From the NCBI GenBank assembly GCA_036381215.1, contig DASVDF010000153.1:1-64000 (forward strand): a DNA stretch of 64,000 bases, given 5' to 3'. The notes under the pieces were generated by a model. That model did no database searches and was not told the origin of the DNA. It worked only from the letters and a program-made list of their open reading frames with translations. Positions within the stretch are counted from its first letter, which is position 1. Each line of letters begins with the position of its first letter. Below, piece after piece: positions 49,035-58,462 of this stretch. This DNA comes from IDS-8 sp036381215. GTDB taxonomy: Bacteria > Pseudomonadota > Gammaproteobacteria > Steroidobacterales > Woeseiaceae. Made by a program: the position numbers and the translations under genes.

Positions 49035-51257
49035 ATGCGCAGGTTCATCGCGGAGCTCAGGCGCCGGAACGTCTTCCGCATCGCGGCCGCTTATTCCCTG
49101 TCGGCCTGGATCCTGATCGAGGCGGGTTCCGTGCTGCTGCCGGTCTTCGGGGCCGGCGAAAGCCTGTTCCGGGCGTACGTGATGGTGGTGATCGCGGGGT
49201 TTGCGGTCGCCGTCGCGCTCGCGTGGCGGTTCGAGTGGACGCCGGAAGGCGTGAAGCTGGACCGGCGCGTGGCGGCCGATGCCCCCGTCCAGGCAGAGCC
49301 GCGCGGGCAGAAGCTGAACTACGCGATCATCGCGCTGCTCGTGCTGGCGCTGGCCGTCTCAGTCACCTTCAACGTCCTGGAGCTCGATACCCCGGACGGC
49401 GGTCCGGGCGTGGCGCGCCGCTCGATCGCCGTGCTGCCGTTCGACAGCCTGGGCAGCGACGGCGAGAACCGCTCGTTCGTCGACGGCATCCATGACGATC
49501 TGCTGAACCGGCTCGCGAGCATCCAGTCCCTCAAGGTCATCTCGCGCACTTCCGTCATGGAGTACCGGGACACGACCAGGAACGTGCGCGAGATAGGCGA
49601 GGAGCTCGGCGTCGAGTCGCTGCTCGAAGGCTCCGTGCAACGCGCGGGTGATCACGTCCGCATCAACCTGCAGCTCATCGACGCCGGCACGGACGAGCGC
49701 ATCTGGGGTGACAGCTACGACCGGCTGCTTTCCATCGAGAACATCTTCACGATCCAGCGTGAAATCTCCGAGGCCGTCGCGGCGGCGCTGGAGACGACGC
49801 TCTCTCCCGAGGAGCAGGCGAGCGTGGAGGCGACGCCCACGAGCGACCTGCGCGCGTTCCGGCTGTTCCGCGAAGGCAAGCAGAACATCTACCTGCGCCG
49901 GCTCGACACCCTGCGCAAGGCGCGCGAGCAGTTCGAGGAAGCGATCGCGCTCGACCCCGCCTACGCGCAGGCCTACGCGGGGCTCGCGGAAAGCGTGCTG
50001 CTCCTCTGGAACAACCACAATGACCTGCCGGAAGCGGCGGCCGTGCGCCTGACCGAAACCAATCTCGCGCGGGCGCTCGAGCTCGATCCGAGGCTCGCCG
50101 ATGCCTGGGCGATCAGGGGCCTTCTGCAATCGACCCTGTGGCTGAATGACCGCAGCGGCAGCGAGAATGTGGAGGCGGAGACCGCGTTCCGCCGCGCCAT
50201 CGAGCTGAACGCCAATCACGCGAGCGCCTACATGTGGTTTGCGGCACTTCGGGACAACGAGGAAAGGCTCGGCGAGGCGATCGAGCTGTATCAGCGGGCG
50301 ATGGAGCTCGATCCACTGGCACGGATTCCCTACGTGAACCTGCCGCTCATCTACGCCAAGCGGGGCGAGCATCACGCGGCCATGCAGCTCTGGCTCGAAG
50401 GCGCGCGGGTGCACAGCGACTGGCCGACCATTTACGAATACGTGGCCAACCATCTGTGGGGCATGGGACGTCTCGTCGAGGCCTTTGCCTGGGACCGCAA
50501 AGCCGCGGAGCTCGCGCCCGGCGCGCTCGACAGTCCGCTGCGGGGTTTCGCCATCATGCTGGACCTGGGCGACGTCGAGCGCGCGGAGGCGCTGCTCGAC
50601 GCCGTGCCGCGCGAGCATCCGCTGGCGGCGATGACGCAGGCCTTCCGTGCCATGGTCGAGGGCGATTACCGCGAAGCCATGACTCTGTTCGCGGGCTACG
50701 CCGACCGGGGGATCGGCCCTGCAAAGGGCTTTTATACCGCGGCGTCCGATGCCGCAATTCTGGCCGGCGACCTCGACCAGGCCAGGAAATACGTGCTGCT
50801 CGCCCATCCGTCGCTGGCCGGCGATGCCGCCGGCGCGGTGGACCGGCAGACGCTGGACAGTGCGGTCAAGCTCGCCTGGATCGCGCTGCGCGAGGGGCGC
50901 AGGCAGGAGGCTGCGAGCCTCCTGGAAACCTCCCTGGCGCTCGTCCGCCGCCTGCCGCGCCTCGGCACGTTCGGCTACGGCATCCGGGACGTGCAGATCT
51001 ATGCCTTGCTCGGCCGCAAGGAGGATGCCCTGCAGGCGTTCCGGGCGGCGCTCGACGAGGGCTTTCGCGGCTCGATCTTCTTCGACAACTGGCCGCTCGC
51101 GCTCGATCCCTACATCGCTTCGCTGCGCGACGAGCCGCGCTTCGTCGCGATGGTCGCAGAGCTGGACCGCGATCTCGCCGAGATGCGGGAGCAACTGGCC
51201 GCGGCGCAGGCCGCCGGCGACCTGGATGCGTTGCGCATGCGCGCCGAAACCATCTGA
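49035..51257 (+). CDS. Membrane-anchored TolB/FlgO-like and TPR protein
   Basis: A 740-aa protein starting MRRFIAELRRRNVFRIAAAY, the N-terminus shared by a large family of gammaproteobacterial TPR proteins. Two membrane helices (about 17-40, 47-68) and a third (about 97-115) precede a domain RRSIAVLPFDSLGSDGENRSFVDGIHDDLLNRLASI…VESLLEGSVQRAGDHVRINLQLIDA like TolB-N/FlgO. The C-terminal 450 residues are TPR repeats (FEEAIALDPAYAQAYAGLAES and others). It is likely a protein-interaction scaffold; partners are unknown. Some relatives carry a DNA-binding or cyclase domain, absent here. Confidence 0.85.
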   Translation: MRRFIAELRRRNVFRIAAAYSLSAWILIEAGSVLLPVFGAGESLFRAYVMVVIAGFAVAVALAWRFEWTPEGVKLDRRVAADAPVQAEPRGQKLNYAIIALLVLALAVSVTFNVLELDTPDGGPGVARRSIAVLPFDSLGSDGENRSFVDGIHDDLLNRLASIQSLKVISRTSVMEYRDTTRNVREIGEELGVESLLEGSVQRAGDHVRINLQLIDAGTDERIWGDSYDRLLSIENIFTIQREISEAVAAALETTLSPEEQASVEATPTSDLRAFRLFREGKQNIYLRRLDTLRKAREQFEEAIALDPAYAQAYAGLAESVLLLWNNHNDLPEAAAVRLTETNLARALELDPRLADAWAIRGLLQSTLWLNDRSGSENVEAETAFRRAIELNANHASAYMWFAALRDNEERLGEAIELYQRAMELDPLARIPYVNLPLIYAKRGEHHAAMQLWLEGARVHSDWPTIYEYVANHLWGMGRLVEAFAWDRKAAELAPGALDSPLRGFAIMLDLGDVERAEALLDAVPREHPLAAMTQAFRAMVEGDYREAMTLFAGYADRGIGPAKGFYTAASDAAILAGDLDQARKYVLLAHPSLAGDAAGAVDRQTLDSAVKLAWIALREGRRQEAASLLETSLALVRRLPRLGTFGYGIRDVQIYALLGRKEDALQAFRAALDEGFRGSIFFDNWPLALDPYIASLRDEPRFVAMVAELDRDLAEMREQLAAAQAAGDLDALRMRAETI

Positions 51258-51287
51258 CGGCCGCCGGTGCGCGCGGCCCGCGCGTCG

Positions 51288-52589
51288 TTACGGAGCGCTC
51301 TCCCCGGCAGTGCGCACGAGGTCGACGGGAAGCATGGGCGTGGAGAGCAGCTCTTCGAACCGCGCCCAGCGCTCGGCCTCACTGTCCGTGCCGGCTTCCA
51401 CCCAGTCGCGCACGAGATCCTCGCCGAAGTTGTAGTTGATGACGTAGCTGCGGTACGTGTCGAAGAAGTCGACGCGCTGCTCCGCGCGTTCCGGCGAGGC
51501 GAGCGTGTAATCGATCAGCCATTGCACCGCTTCCTCGCGGCTGATGGTGCCGTTCAGGTAATCGCGGGCCGCTTCATTGCCCGCGTAGCTCAGCTCGTCG
51601 AGCAGATCGAGCAACTGATAGTAGCGCTCGGCCTCTGCCGGATCGAGTCCCGCGAGCGGAAACAGCTCGCGCTTCTCGAATGCGACGCGCTCGTTCCCGG
51701 GGAAAGCCAGGTCGATGCCGTAATTGCCGCTGCCCTCCGCGATCAGCGACTGCGGGCTGAACAGCGGATAGAGCGAGAACTCGACCCAGCCCTTCTCTTC
51801 GACCAGGCGCTTCTCCAGCAGCGTGTTGAACGTGTGATGGCCCGGATAGCCTTCGTGGCATCCGAGCTCGACGGCGCGGCTCACGTAGATGGGCAGGCCG
51901 CGGTTGATCTGGATCAGGCTGTGCGCGTTGCCCTGGTACCAGTTGTAGCCGGTCCACGGCTTGTCGGTCACGTACTCGATGCGGAAGGATTCGCCCTCGG
52001 GCAGCGCGATGTGCTCGAGCGTGCGGCGCCGGCACTCCGCGATGGCCGCCTCGAACACCGCGGGCAGCCGCTCGTCCGGCACGACGAACCGGTTGCGGAA
52101 CGCATCGACGCGCTCCGCGAGCTCGCCCTCGCCGGGCACGAGTCGATCGATTTCCTCGAGCACCGCGGCGAAATGCGCCGCGTCGTAGTCCGGCGCGGCG
52201 ACACCGAAGATGCGTCGGGACTCATCATCGAAGGGCAGCGTGTGCCCGCGCTTCAGGTCGATGCGCGTGTCGAGCGCAGCGAGCCGCGCGAGCAGGCCCG
52301 CGATCCGTGCCTGGCGCTCACCGTCGCCGCTGTCCGCCGCGAGCCCGCGCAGGCGCCCGGCCAGTTCTGCCGCGCGGGCGTCGATGTCGTCCAGCGACAG
52401 ATGGGCGGCTTTTGCGTCGTCGCGGATCGAAGCCGGGCCGAAATAAGCGTCGACGTGATTCGCGTCGTGCAGGCCCATGGACAGCTCGAGGAACAGGTAT
52501 TCCCGCGCGATCCCGTCGAGCGGTTCGCCGGGGGCGGCGGCGCACAGGCCGCAGGCGAGGAGCAGAATCGATGCTGGCAGGCTCTTCAT
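51288..52589 (-). CDS. Exported DUF885-family hydrolase
   Basis: A 433-aa secreted protein (signal MKSLPASILLLACGLCAAA) with the DUF885 motif ELGCHEGYPGHHTFN and downstream EGSGNYGIDLAFP…RYYQLLDLLDE. The HExxxHH-like cluster suggests a metal-dependent peptidase related to the M2/M32-like gluzincins, although the motif differs from canonical HExxH. It is shorter than many DUF885 proteins (about 550-600 aa). It lies convergent to the TPR gene and divergent from the DUF3014 gene. Confidence 0.82.
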   Translation of the reverse strand: MKSLPASILLLACGLCAAAPGEPLDGIAREYLFLELSMGLHDANHVDAYFGPASIRDDAKAAHLSLDDIDARAAELAGRLRGLAADSGDGERQARIAGLLARLAALDTRIDLKRGHTLPFDDESRRIFGVAAPDYDAAHFAAVLEEIDRLVPGEGELAERVDAFRNRFVVPDERLPAVFEAAIAECRRRTLEHIALPEGESFRIEYVTDKPWTGYNWYQGNAHSLIQINRGLPIYVSRAVELGCHEGYPGHHTFNTLLEKRLVEEKGWVEFSLYPLFSPQSLIAEGSGNYGIDLAFPGNERVAFEKRELFPLAGLDPAEAERYYQLLDLLDELSYAGNEAARDYLNGTISREEAVQWLIDYTLASPERAEQRVDFFDTYRSYVINYNFGEDLVRDWVEAGTDSEAERWARFEELLSTPMLPVDLVRTAGESAP

Positions 52590-52660
52590 CAGCGGTTTCC
52601 CGATCGCAAGGCGGCAGAGGATAGCACCCGGGCGATGCAGCCGCGCGGACCGGCGGATGC

Positions 52661-52666
52661 TAAGAT
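52661..52666 (+). promoter_or_regulatory. -10 element of a probable leaderless transcript
   Basis: TAAGAT ends 6 nt before the ATG of the DUF3014 gene, placing the transcript start on the start codon. No -35 match is evident. Confidence 0.4.
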
Positions 52667-52672
52667 GACGCC

Positions 52673-53491
52673 ATGGTGCGACGTGACTCGCTGCAGTGGA
52701 TCGTGCCGGTGGTGCTGGCCGTCGGCGTGGTGGTGGCGTTGTGGTTCTACTGGTACCGGACGCGCGCGCCGGAGCCGCCGCCGGAGCAGGCTGCGCCCGC
52801 CGGGCAGCCGGCGGAGGAGCGGCCCGCGGAGCCGGCGCACCCGCTGCCGCAACCCGCGCCCGCGGCGCAGGAGAAGAAGCAGCTGGAGCCGCTGCCTCCG
52901 CTCGATCGCAGTGACGAATATTTCGAGATGGAGTTGACGGACCTGTTCGGCGAGCCGCTCGAGAAGCAGCTGGTCGACCAGCGCCTCATCGAGCGCATCG
53001 TCGCGACCGTCGACAACCTGCCGCGCGACCACCTGGCCGAGCGTATCCGGCCGCTGGCGGCCGTACCCGGCAAGTTCGCGGTGCGGGACGGCGACGAGGG
53101 CGCCGCGAACGAGCGCTATACGCTCGACCCCGCCAACTACGATCGCTACGAGCCGCTCGTCAATATGATCGCGGAGACCGGGACGGACGACATGGTCGAG
53201 CTTTATCAGCGCTTTTACCCGCTGCTGCAGAAAGCGTATGTCGACCTGGGCTATCCGGACGGATATTTCAACGATCGCGTGGTGGAAGTGATCGACCACC
53301 TGCTCGCGACTCCCGATGTCACCGGGCCGGTCGAGCTCACGCGCCCGAACGTGCTCTACGAGTTCGCCGATCCCGAGCTCGAGAAGCTGTCGAGCGGGCA
53401 GAAAGCGCTGTTGCGCCTCGGGCCGGAAAACGCCGCCGTCGTCAAGGCGAAGCTGCGCGAGTTTCGCGAGCTCATCACCGCAAAACAATGA
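52673..53491 (+). CDS. DUF3014-family membrane-anchored protein
   Basis: A 272-aa protein: short basic N-terminus, one membrane helix (about 8-28, LQWIVPVVLAVGVVVALWFYWY), a Pro/Ala/Glu-rich linker (about 30-75) and a C-terminal periplasmic helical domain (DLFGEPLEKQLVDQRLIERIVATVDNLPRDHLAERIRPL…GKFAVRDGD…YQRFYPLLQKAYVDLGYP) typical of DUF3014. Function unknown. The start lacks a Shine-Dalgarno but has a -10 element 6 nt away. Followed 98 nt later by the peptidase gene. Confidence 0.85.
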   Translation: MVRRDSLQWIVPVVLAVGVVVALWFYWYRTRAPEPPPEQAAPAGQPAEERPAEPAHPLPQPAPAAQEKKQLEPLPPLDRSDEYFEMELTDLFGEPLEKQLVDQRLIERIVATVDNLPRDHLAERIRPLAAVPGKFAVRDGDEGAANERYTLDPANYDRYEPLVNMIAETGTDDMVELYQRFYPLLQKAYVDLGYPDGYFNDRVVEVIDHLLATPDVTGPVELTRPNVLYEFADPELEKLSSGQKALLRLGPENAAVVKAKLREFRELITAKQ

Positions 53492-53589
53492 AGCTCGAGG
53501 CACGGACTGGCTCCCGTCCGGCGGGCGGCCGGCGCGGCCTCGGGAACGTCGAATGAAGATAGCGACCCGGACTGGATAAGGGGGGAACG

Positions 53590-55797
53590 ATGCGCATCTG
53601 GCTCCTGGCACTGGCGTTTCTCGCCACGACGGCCGTCGCGGCGGACAGCGTGCTGCTCGGCTTCGATGCCGACGGCAGCAAGGCGGAACGGGAGCTCGAG
53701 GCGCGTTTCGACGCCGATCTCGACGCCGGCGATCTCGATCGCTGGCTGAAGCGCCTGTCCGCGCGCCCGCATCACGCGGGCTCGCAGGCGACGCGGGAGA
53801 ACGCGCAGTTCCTCGCCTCCCTGCTCGAAGGCTGGGGCTACGACGTCACCGTCGAGGAGTTCGACGTGCTGCTGCCGACGCCGCGGCAGCGGGTGCTCGA
53901 GCTCGTGGCGCCCACGCGCTTCACCCCCTCCCTCACCGAGACATCGCTGCCGGAAGACCCCGGTACCTCGGTGCGCGCGGATCTCCTGCCGCCGTACAAC
54001 GCGTTCTCGATCGACGGCGACGTGGAAGGGGAGCTCGTGTTCGTGAACTACGGGCTGCCCGAGGATTACGAGATGCTCGCGCGTTACGGCATCGACGTGG
54101 CGGGCAAGATCGTGATCGCGAAGTACGGCCATTCCTGGCGCGGCATCAAGCCGAAGCTCGCGGCCGAGCACGGCGCGATCGGCACGATCATCTACTCCGA
54201 TCCCGCGGAAGACGGCTATGCCGTCGGCGACACCTACCCCAACGGCCCTTACAAGAATGCGACGGCCGTCCAGCGGGGCTCGGTCATGGACATGCCGACC
54301 TATCCCGGCGACGTGCTGACGCCCGGTGAAGGCGCGACTGAAGCTGCCGAGCGCCTGGATCGCGAAGAGGCGCCGACGCTCACGAAAGTGCCGGTCCTGC
54401 CGATTTCCTGGACAGACGCGCAGCCGCTGCTCGAGGCGCTCGGCGGCCCGGTCGCGCCGCCCGCGTGGCGCGGCGCGCTGCCCATCACGTATCACATCGG
54501 GCCGGGACCGGCGCGCGTGCACCTCGCGCTCGCGTTCGACTGGAACCGCATCACCGCCTATGACGTGATCGCGCGCCTCGAGGGCGCGGCATATCCCGAC
54601 GAATGGGTGATCCGCGGCAACCACCATGACGCCTGGAACAACGGCGCCGCCGACCCCGTCGCCGGCCTCGTCTCCATGCTCGCCGAAGCGCGCGCGATCA
54701 GTCGCCTCGCGAAAGCGGGCGACCGGCCGGCGCGCACCGTCGTCTTCGCGGCCTGGGATGCCGAGGAGCCGGGCCTGATCGGCTCGACCGAATGGGCGGA
54801 AGCGCACGCGGCCGAGCTGCAGGAGCATGCCGTCGCGTATTTCAACACCGACAGCAGCGCGCGCGGTTTCATCGGGATCGGCGGCAGCCACACGCTGGAG
54901 CATTTCCTGAACCAGGTGATGGCTGACGTGCCCGACCCGCAGACGGAGCAGTCGGTCAAGGCGCGGCGGCGCGCCTGGATGAAGGTGCACGCGGCAAATG
55001 GCGTGGACCGCGCGGAAGCGCGGCGCGACGACTTGAGGATCTATCCGCTCGGCTCCGGATCCGACTACACGCCGTTTCTCCAGCACTTGGGGGTAGCGTC
55101 GGCGGACTTCGGCTTCGGCGGCGAGGGTGAAGGCGGCAGCTACCACACGCTGTACGACACCTACGAGCATTACACGACCTGGCGCGATCCGGGTCTCGCC
55201 TACGGTGTGGCACTCGCCCGGGTGACCGGCCGCGCGACGCTCCGGTTCGCCAACGCGCCGCGGCTGCCGTTCGAGTTCACCGCGCTCGCCGACAGCGTGG
55301 CGCTGTACGTCTCCGAGCTCGAGGAGCTCGCGCGCAACCTGCGCGAGGAGACCGAGCGCAGCAACCGGCTGATCGAGGCAGGCGACTACGGGCTTGCGCT
55401 CGATCCCGAGGAGCAGCTCGGACCCCCGCAGCGCAAGGAGCCGGTGCCGTACTTCAATTTCGCGCCGCTCAAGAACGCCGCGGACCGGCTGCGCGAAGCG
55501 GCGGAGAATTATTCAGAGGAAGCGGGCGGCGCGCGCCCGTCACCGGAGCTCAATCGCCTGCTCTACACCAGCGAGCGTGTGCTGACGCGCCGCGAGGGGC
55601 TGCCCGGCCGGCCCTGGTACAAGCACTACGTCTACGCACCCGGGTTCTACACCGGCTACGGCGTGAAGACCCTGCCTGCCGTGCGCGAGGCCATCGAGCA
55701 GCGCCAGTACGACGCCGTCGAAGGCGCGGTGGCGGACGTTGCCGAGGTCCTGAACGCGATGGCCGCGCGCATCGAGACCATCACGCGCGCGCTGTAG
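53590..55797 (+). CDS. M28-family peptidase (glutamate carboxypeptidase II-like)
   Basis: A 735-aa exported zinc peptidase (signal MRIWLLALAFLATTAVAA). A PA domain (YGLPEDYEMLARYGIDVAGKIVIAKYGHSWRGIKPKLAAEHGA) is inserted before the catalytic part, where NHHDAWNNGAADPVAG gives the first zinc His and bridging Asp, AAWDAEEPGLIGSTEWAE the catalytic Glu pair, FNTDSSARG an Asp, and GEGGSYHTLYDTYEHY the last His. A C-terminal dimerisation domain (about 590-735) completes the PSMA-like layout. It trims C-terminal acidic or other residues from peptides in the periplasm. GGGGG lies before the ATG. Confidence 0.93.
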   Translation: MRIWLLALAFLATTAVAADSVLLGFDADGSKAERELEARFDADLDAGDLDRWLKRLSARPHHAGSQATRENAQFLASLLEGWGYDVTVEEFDVLLPTPRQRVLELVAPTRFTPSLTETSLPEDPGTSVRADLLPPYNAFSIDGDVEGELVFVNYGLPEDYEMLARYGIDVAGKIVIAKYGHSWRGIKPKLAAEHGAIGTIIYSDPAEDGYAVGDTYPNGPYKNATAVQRGSVMDMPTYPGDVLTPGEGATEAAERLDREEAPTLTKVPVLPISWTDAQPLLEALGGPVAPPAWRGALPITYHIGPGPARVHLALAFDWNRITAYDVIARLEGAAYPDEWVIRGNHHDAWNNGAADPVAGLVSMLAEARAISRLAKAGDRPARTVVFAAWDAEEPGLIGSTEWAEAHAAELQEHAVAYFNTDSSARGFIGIGGSHTLEHFLNQVMADVPDPQTEQSVKARRRAWMKVHAANGVDRAEARRDDLRIYPLGSGSDYTPFLQHLGVASADFGFGGEGEGGSYHTLYDTYEHYTTWRDPGLAYGVALARVTGRATLRFANAPRLPFEFTALADSVALYVSELEELARNLREETERSNRLIEAGDYGLALDPEEQLGPPQRKEPVPYFNFAPLKNAADRLREAAENYSEEAGGARPSPELNRLLYTSERVLTRREGLPGRPWYKHYVYAPGFYTGYGVKTLPAVREAIEQRQYDAVEGAVADVAEVLNAMAARIETITRAL

Positions 55798-55808
55798 TTC
55801 GTTGGAGC

Positions 55809-56324
55809 CTAGTCGCCGGCGATGAACCAGACGAACTCCCAGTCGCCGTCGTCACGCTGCCGGAAGCCCGCGCGCCAGCCGTAGTAGTCCTGCTGCTCGT
55901 CGGCGGCGGCCGCCGGGCAGATGTACCAGTGCAGGCCGGCGAGCGTGTCGCGCACGCAGTCGCGCGCGAGGATGTCGGCAAGAAGATCCAGCCGCTCCGG
56001 CTCGGCCCGGAACACTGCGAGACCGCCTTCGCGCGACGGCTCCTGCCCGAAGCTGTAGCTGAACGCGTCGGCCATGTGCGCGGCCAACGTCGCGTAGTCC
56101 CGCGCCCGCGCCGCTTCGGCGACCGTCGCCGCCAGCGCCTCCGGGCCTGCAGCCGCCGGCATGACCGCGGAAGGATCAGAGTTGGCGGGCCCGTCCGGCG
56201 GCGTCTGCTGGTGGGGAACCGCAGGTTCGCGAGGCGTACATGCGCAGACGACGAGTGCCGTTGCGAGCAACACCAGGGCGTTGCCCGGCCTGCGCCAGTT
56301 CCTGTTCTCCTTCAGGTGCCGCAT
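55809..56324 (-). CDS. Small lipoprotein of unknown function
   Basis: A 171-aa protein with a probable lipoprotein signal (NALVLLATALVVCAC, Cys near residue 29), a Pro-rich linker and a globular part (ALAATVAEAARARDYATLAAHMADAFSYSFGQEPSREGGLAVFRAEPERLD…WEFVWFIAGD). The end resembles small SnoaL/NTF2-type or DUF-type periplasmic domains that finish in a strand with Trp-Phe. The ATG has AAGGAG upstream. It converges with the peptidase gene and lies downstream of the aminotransferase on the same strand with a 67-nt gap. Confidence 0.7.
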   Translation of the reverse strand: MRHLKENRNWRRPGNALVLLATALVVCACTPREPAVPHQQTPPDGPANSDPSAVMPAAAGPEALAATVAEAARARDYATLAAHMADAFSYSFGQEPSREGGLAVFRAEPERLDLLADILARDCVRDTLAGLHWYICPAAAADEQQDYYGWRAGFRQRDDGDWEFVWFIAGD

Positions 56325-56391
56325 CAGCTTCTCCTTCTCGCGAAAAGGCACGCATTCCGGACATCCCGGACCCGACTGCAGAAATCTGCGT

Positions 56392-57549
56392 TCAGGTGAA
56401 TTCCCGCAGGATTTCGAGCAGGCGGCCGACGTCGTTCTCGTCGTTGTAGAGGTAGGGCGATACGCGGATCGCGTCGCCGCGGATACTGACGTGCACGTGC
56501 GCCGCCGCCAGCCGCTCCGGGAGTGCCGGCGGCAGCCCGCCGGGCAGGCGGATGCCGACGATGTGGCCGACTCTCTGCGCGGGCGCCAGCACCTCGCAGC
56601 CAAGCGCCTGCGCTTCGGCCGCGAGCCGGTCGGTGAGCCGGCGCACCGTGGCCTGGATGCGCGGCACGCCCCAGTCGAGAAGCTGTTCCAGTCCCGCGAG
56701 CGCCATGGGCGCGAGCACGAGCTGCGAAAACTCGCCCATGTCGAAGCGCCGCGCGCCGCGCCGGTATTCGTCGGTGTAGTCGACGAGAGCCGCGAAGTTC
56801 TCGGCGCCGGCGCGGCTCGCCCAGGAGTATTCGAGAGGCCGGCCCGTCTCGCGCCAGCGCGGCGCCGCGTACAGATAGCCCAGGCTGTACGGACCGAGCT
56901 GCCATTTGTAGCCGACCGAGACCAGGAAATCGGGCTGCACGGCCGCGAGATCCAAAGGCAGCGCGCCGAAGGTCTGGCTTGCGTCCACGACCAGCGCCGC
57001 CCCGGCCTCCCGGGCGCGCTCGCCGACCGCGACGAGATCGACGCGGGCGCCGTCCGTCCAGTGGCAGTACGGCAGCGCGACCACCGCCGTCCTGTCGTCG
57101 ATCGCTTCGAGCACCGCGCCGGTCCAGTCGTCAGCGGGTTTTCTTCTCACCGTGGAGAGCTCCGCGCCGCGTTCGTGCGCGAGCTCGCGCCACGCGTACA
57201 CGTTCGATGGAAAGCCCTCGTGCAGCACCACGATGTTCTGACCGCGCCCAACGTCCATGTTGGCCGCTGCGATCGCGATGCCGTAGCTCGCCGCGGGAAC
57301 GAGGGCCACTCCATCGCTGTCCGTTTCCATGAGGCGGGCGGCGGCGGCACGCAGCGCCTCCGCGGCGTCGAACCAGTTGGCGTCGGTGAACGTCCACGGC
57401 GCGGCCTTCCGGCGCACGGCCTCGATGCCCGTCGCGGTAGCGGATTTCAGCTGCGGCGACATGTAGGCGCAATTGAGAAAGGTGACGTCGGGCGGGATAT
57501 CGAACAGTGCTCGCTGCCCGGGAAGGACGCCGGCGGTGGACCTGCTCAT
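56392..57549 (-). CDS. Class V aminotransferase-like PLP enzyme
   Basis: A 385-aa fold-type I enzyme of the NifS/kynureninase group. FLNCAYMSP at the N-terminus, VALVPAASYGIAIAAANM (phosphate loop), VVDASQTFGALPLDL (Asp and Gln contacts) and the PLP Lys in FLVSVGYKWQLGPYSLGYLY are present. It lacks the Cys loop of a cysteine desulfurase, so an aminotransferase, lyase or epimerase role is more likely. It is divergent from the GlyGly-CTERM protein. Confidence 0.85.
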   Translation of the reverse strand: MSRSTAGVLPGQRALFDIPPDVTFLNCAYMSPQLKSATATGIEAVRRKAAPWTFTDANWFDAAEALRAAAARLMETDSDGVALVPAASYGIAIAAANMDVGRGQNIVVLHEGFPSNVYAWRELAHERGAELSTVRRKPADDWTGAVLEAIDDRTAVVALPYCHWTDGARVDLVAVGERAREAGAALVVDASQTFGALPLDLAAVQPDFLVSVGYKWQLGPYSLGYLYAAPRWRETGRPLEYSWASRAGAENFAALVDYTDEYRRGARRFDMGEFSQLVLAPMALAGLEQLLDWGVPRIQATVRRLTDRLAAEAQALGCEVLAPAQRVGHIVGIRLPGGLPPALPERLAAAHVHVSIRGDAIRVSPYLYNDENDVGRLLEILREFT

Positions 57550-57722
57550 CGATTTCGACTCGTGACCGTTCAGGCGACGTTCATGATACGCGGATCGGTG
57601 CCGCAGACGTCATGGCGCCGCGGCCGCGCGCGAGATTGACCGACGGAGCAGCGGGTTCAGGCTCGATTCATGCTGACCGGGTTCAAATGACGTCACAAAG
57701 GGGTCGCACACGAGGTGTAGAC

Positions 57723-58460
57723 ATGGGCACACGAACTGCGGTCGGCGGCAAGGCGCTGCTGATGTTCCTGCTTCCCGGCTGGCTGGCGGCTTCGGCGTTC
57801 GCCGAGGAGGAGCCGAGGGCCTCGACGACGAAGCACTACGTCGAGGCTGCGCGCGAGGGAGGGGCGCCCACCGCTGTGAGCCGGGATCGCTACGGCGCCC
57901 TGGCGATGGAGGGCACGCGCGTGCAGCCGGGCCAGCGGCAGGTGCGGTCCGGCAAGCCCGGGGAATCGACGCTGCAATCGACCGGCAACAACGACTTCTG
58001 GTTCTTCGCGGCCGACGTCGTGCTGTTCGGCGACGACGATCGCGACGGCTTTTCTTACGGCATCGACCTCGTGTTCGACGCGGACACGATCTTCGAGGCC
58101 GCCGACGTCTACGCGGTGCTGTACCTGAGCCTCGAGGGCGGGCCGTGGAACGAATACGCGACCACGGAAGACTTCACGATTTTCGGTGCCGTGAGCGACG
58201 ACGAGTTCGGGGTGGTGACCGAGCTCGAGTCAGGTTACCCGCGCGGCAGCTACGACATCCTGATCGAGCTGTACGACGCCTTCGACGGTACGTTCCTCGC
58301 GAGCATCGGTCCCGCGGATACCTCAGAGCTCGGTTTCCTGCCGCTCGAGGACTTCGGGCGCGATGCCCCGGACCGCCACCACCACCACACCGGAGGCGGA
58401 GCCGCCAGTCTCCCGTTACTGGTGCTGCTCGCGCTCGCAGCCGCGCTGCGCCGGAGGTGA
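57723..58460 (+). CDS. Choice-of-anchor H-like protein with GlyGly-CTERM tail
   Basis: A 245-aa exported protein with a signal peptide (LLMFLLPGWLAASAFA) and a C-terminal sorting tag: GGGAASLPLLVLLALAAALRRR, a GlyGly motif, hydrophobic helix and Arg cluster recognised by the rhombosortase system. The body (NNDFWFFAADVVLFGDDDRDGFSYGIDLVFDADT…GSYDILIELYDAFDGTFLASIGP) matches choice-of-anchor H proteins in pattern. A HHHH run precedes the tag. It should be cleaved and anchored at the cell surface. The ATG has GAGGTG upstream. The rhombosortase gene is not in the window. Confidence 0.85.
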   Translation: MGTRTAVGGKALLMFLLPGWLAASAFAEEEPRASTTKHYVEAAREGGAPTAVSRDRYGALAMEGTRVQPGQRQVRSGKPGESTLQSTGNNDFWFFAADVVLFGDDDRDGFSYGIDLVFDADTIFEAADVYAVLYLSLEGGPWNEYATTEDFTIFGAVSDDEFGVVTELESGYPRGSYDILIELYDAFDGTFLASIGPADTSELGFLPLEDFGRDAPDRHHHHTGGGAASLPLLVLLALAAALRRR

Positions 58461-58462
58461 CC

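Noticed and set aside
56392..57549. Cysteine desulfurase
   Set aside because: The PLP lysine segment and lack of a catalytic Cys loop do not fit IscS/SufS.
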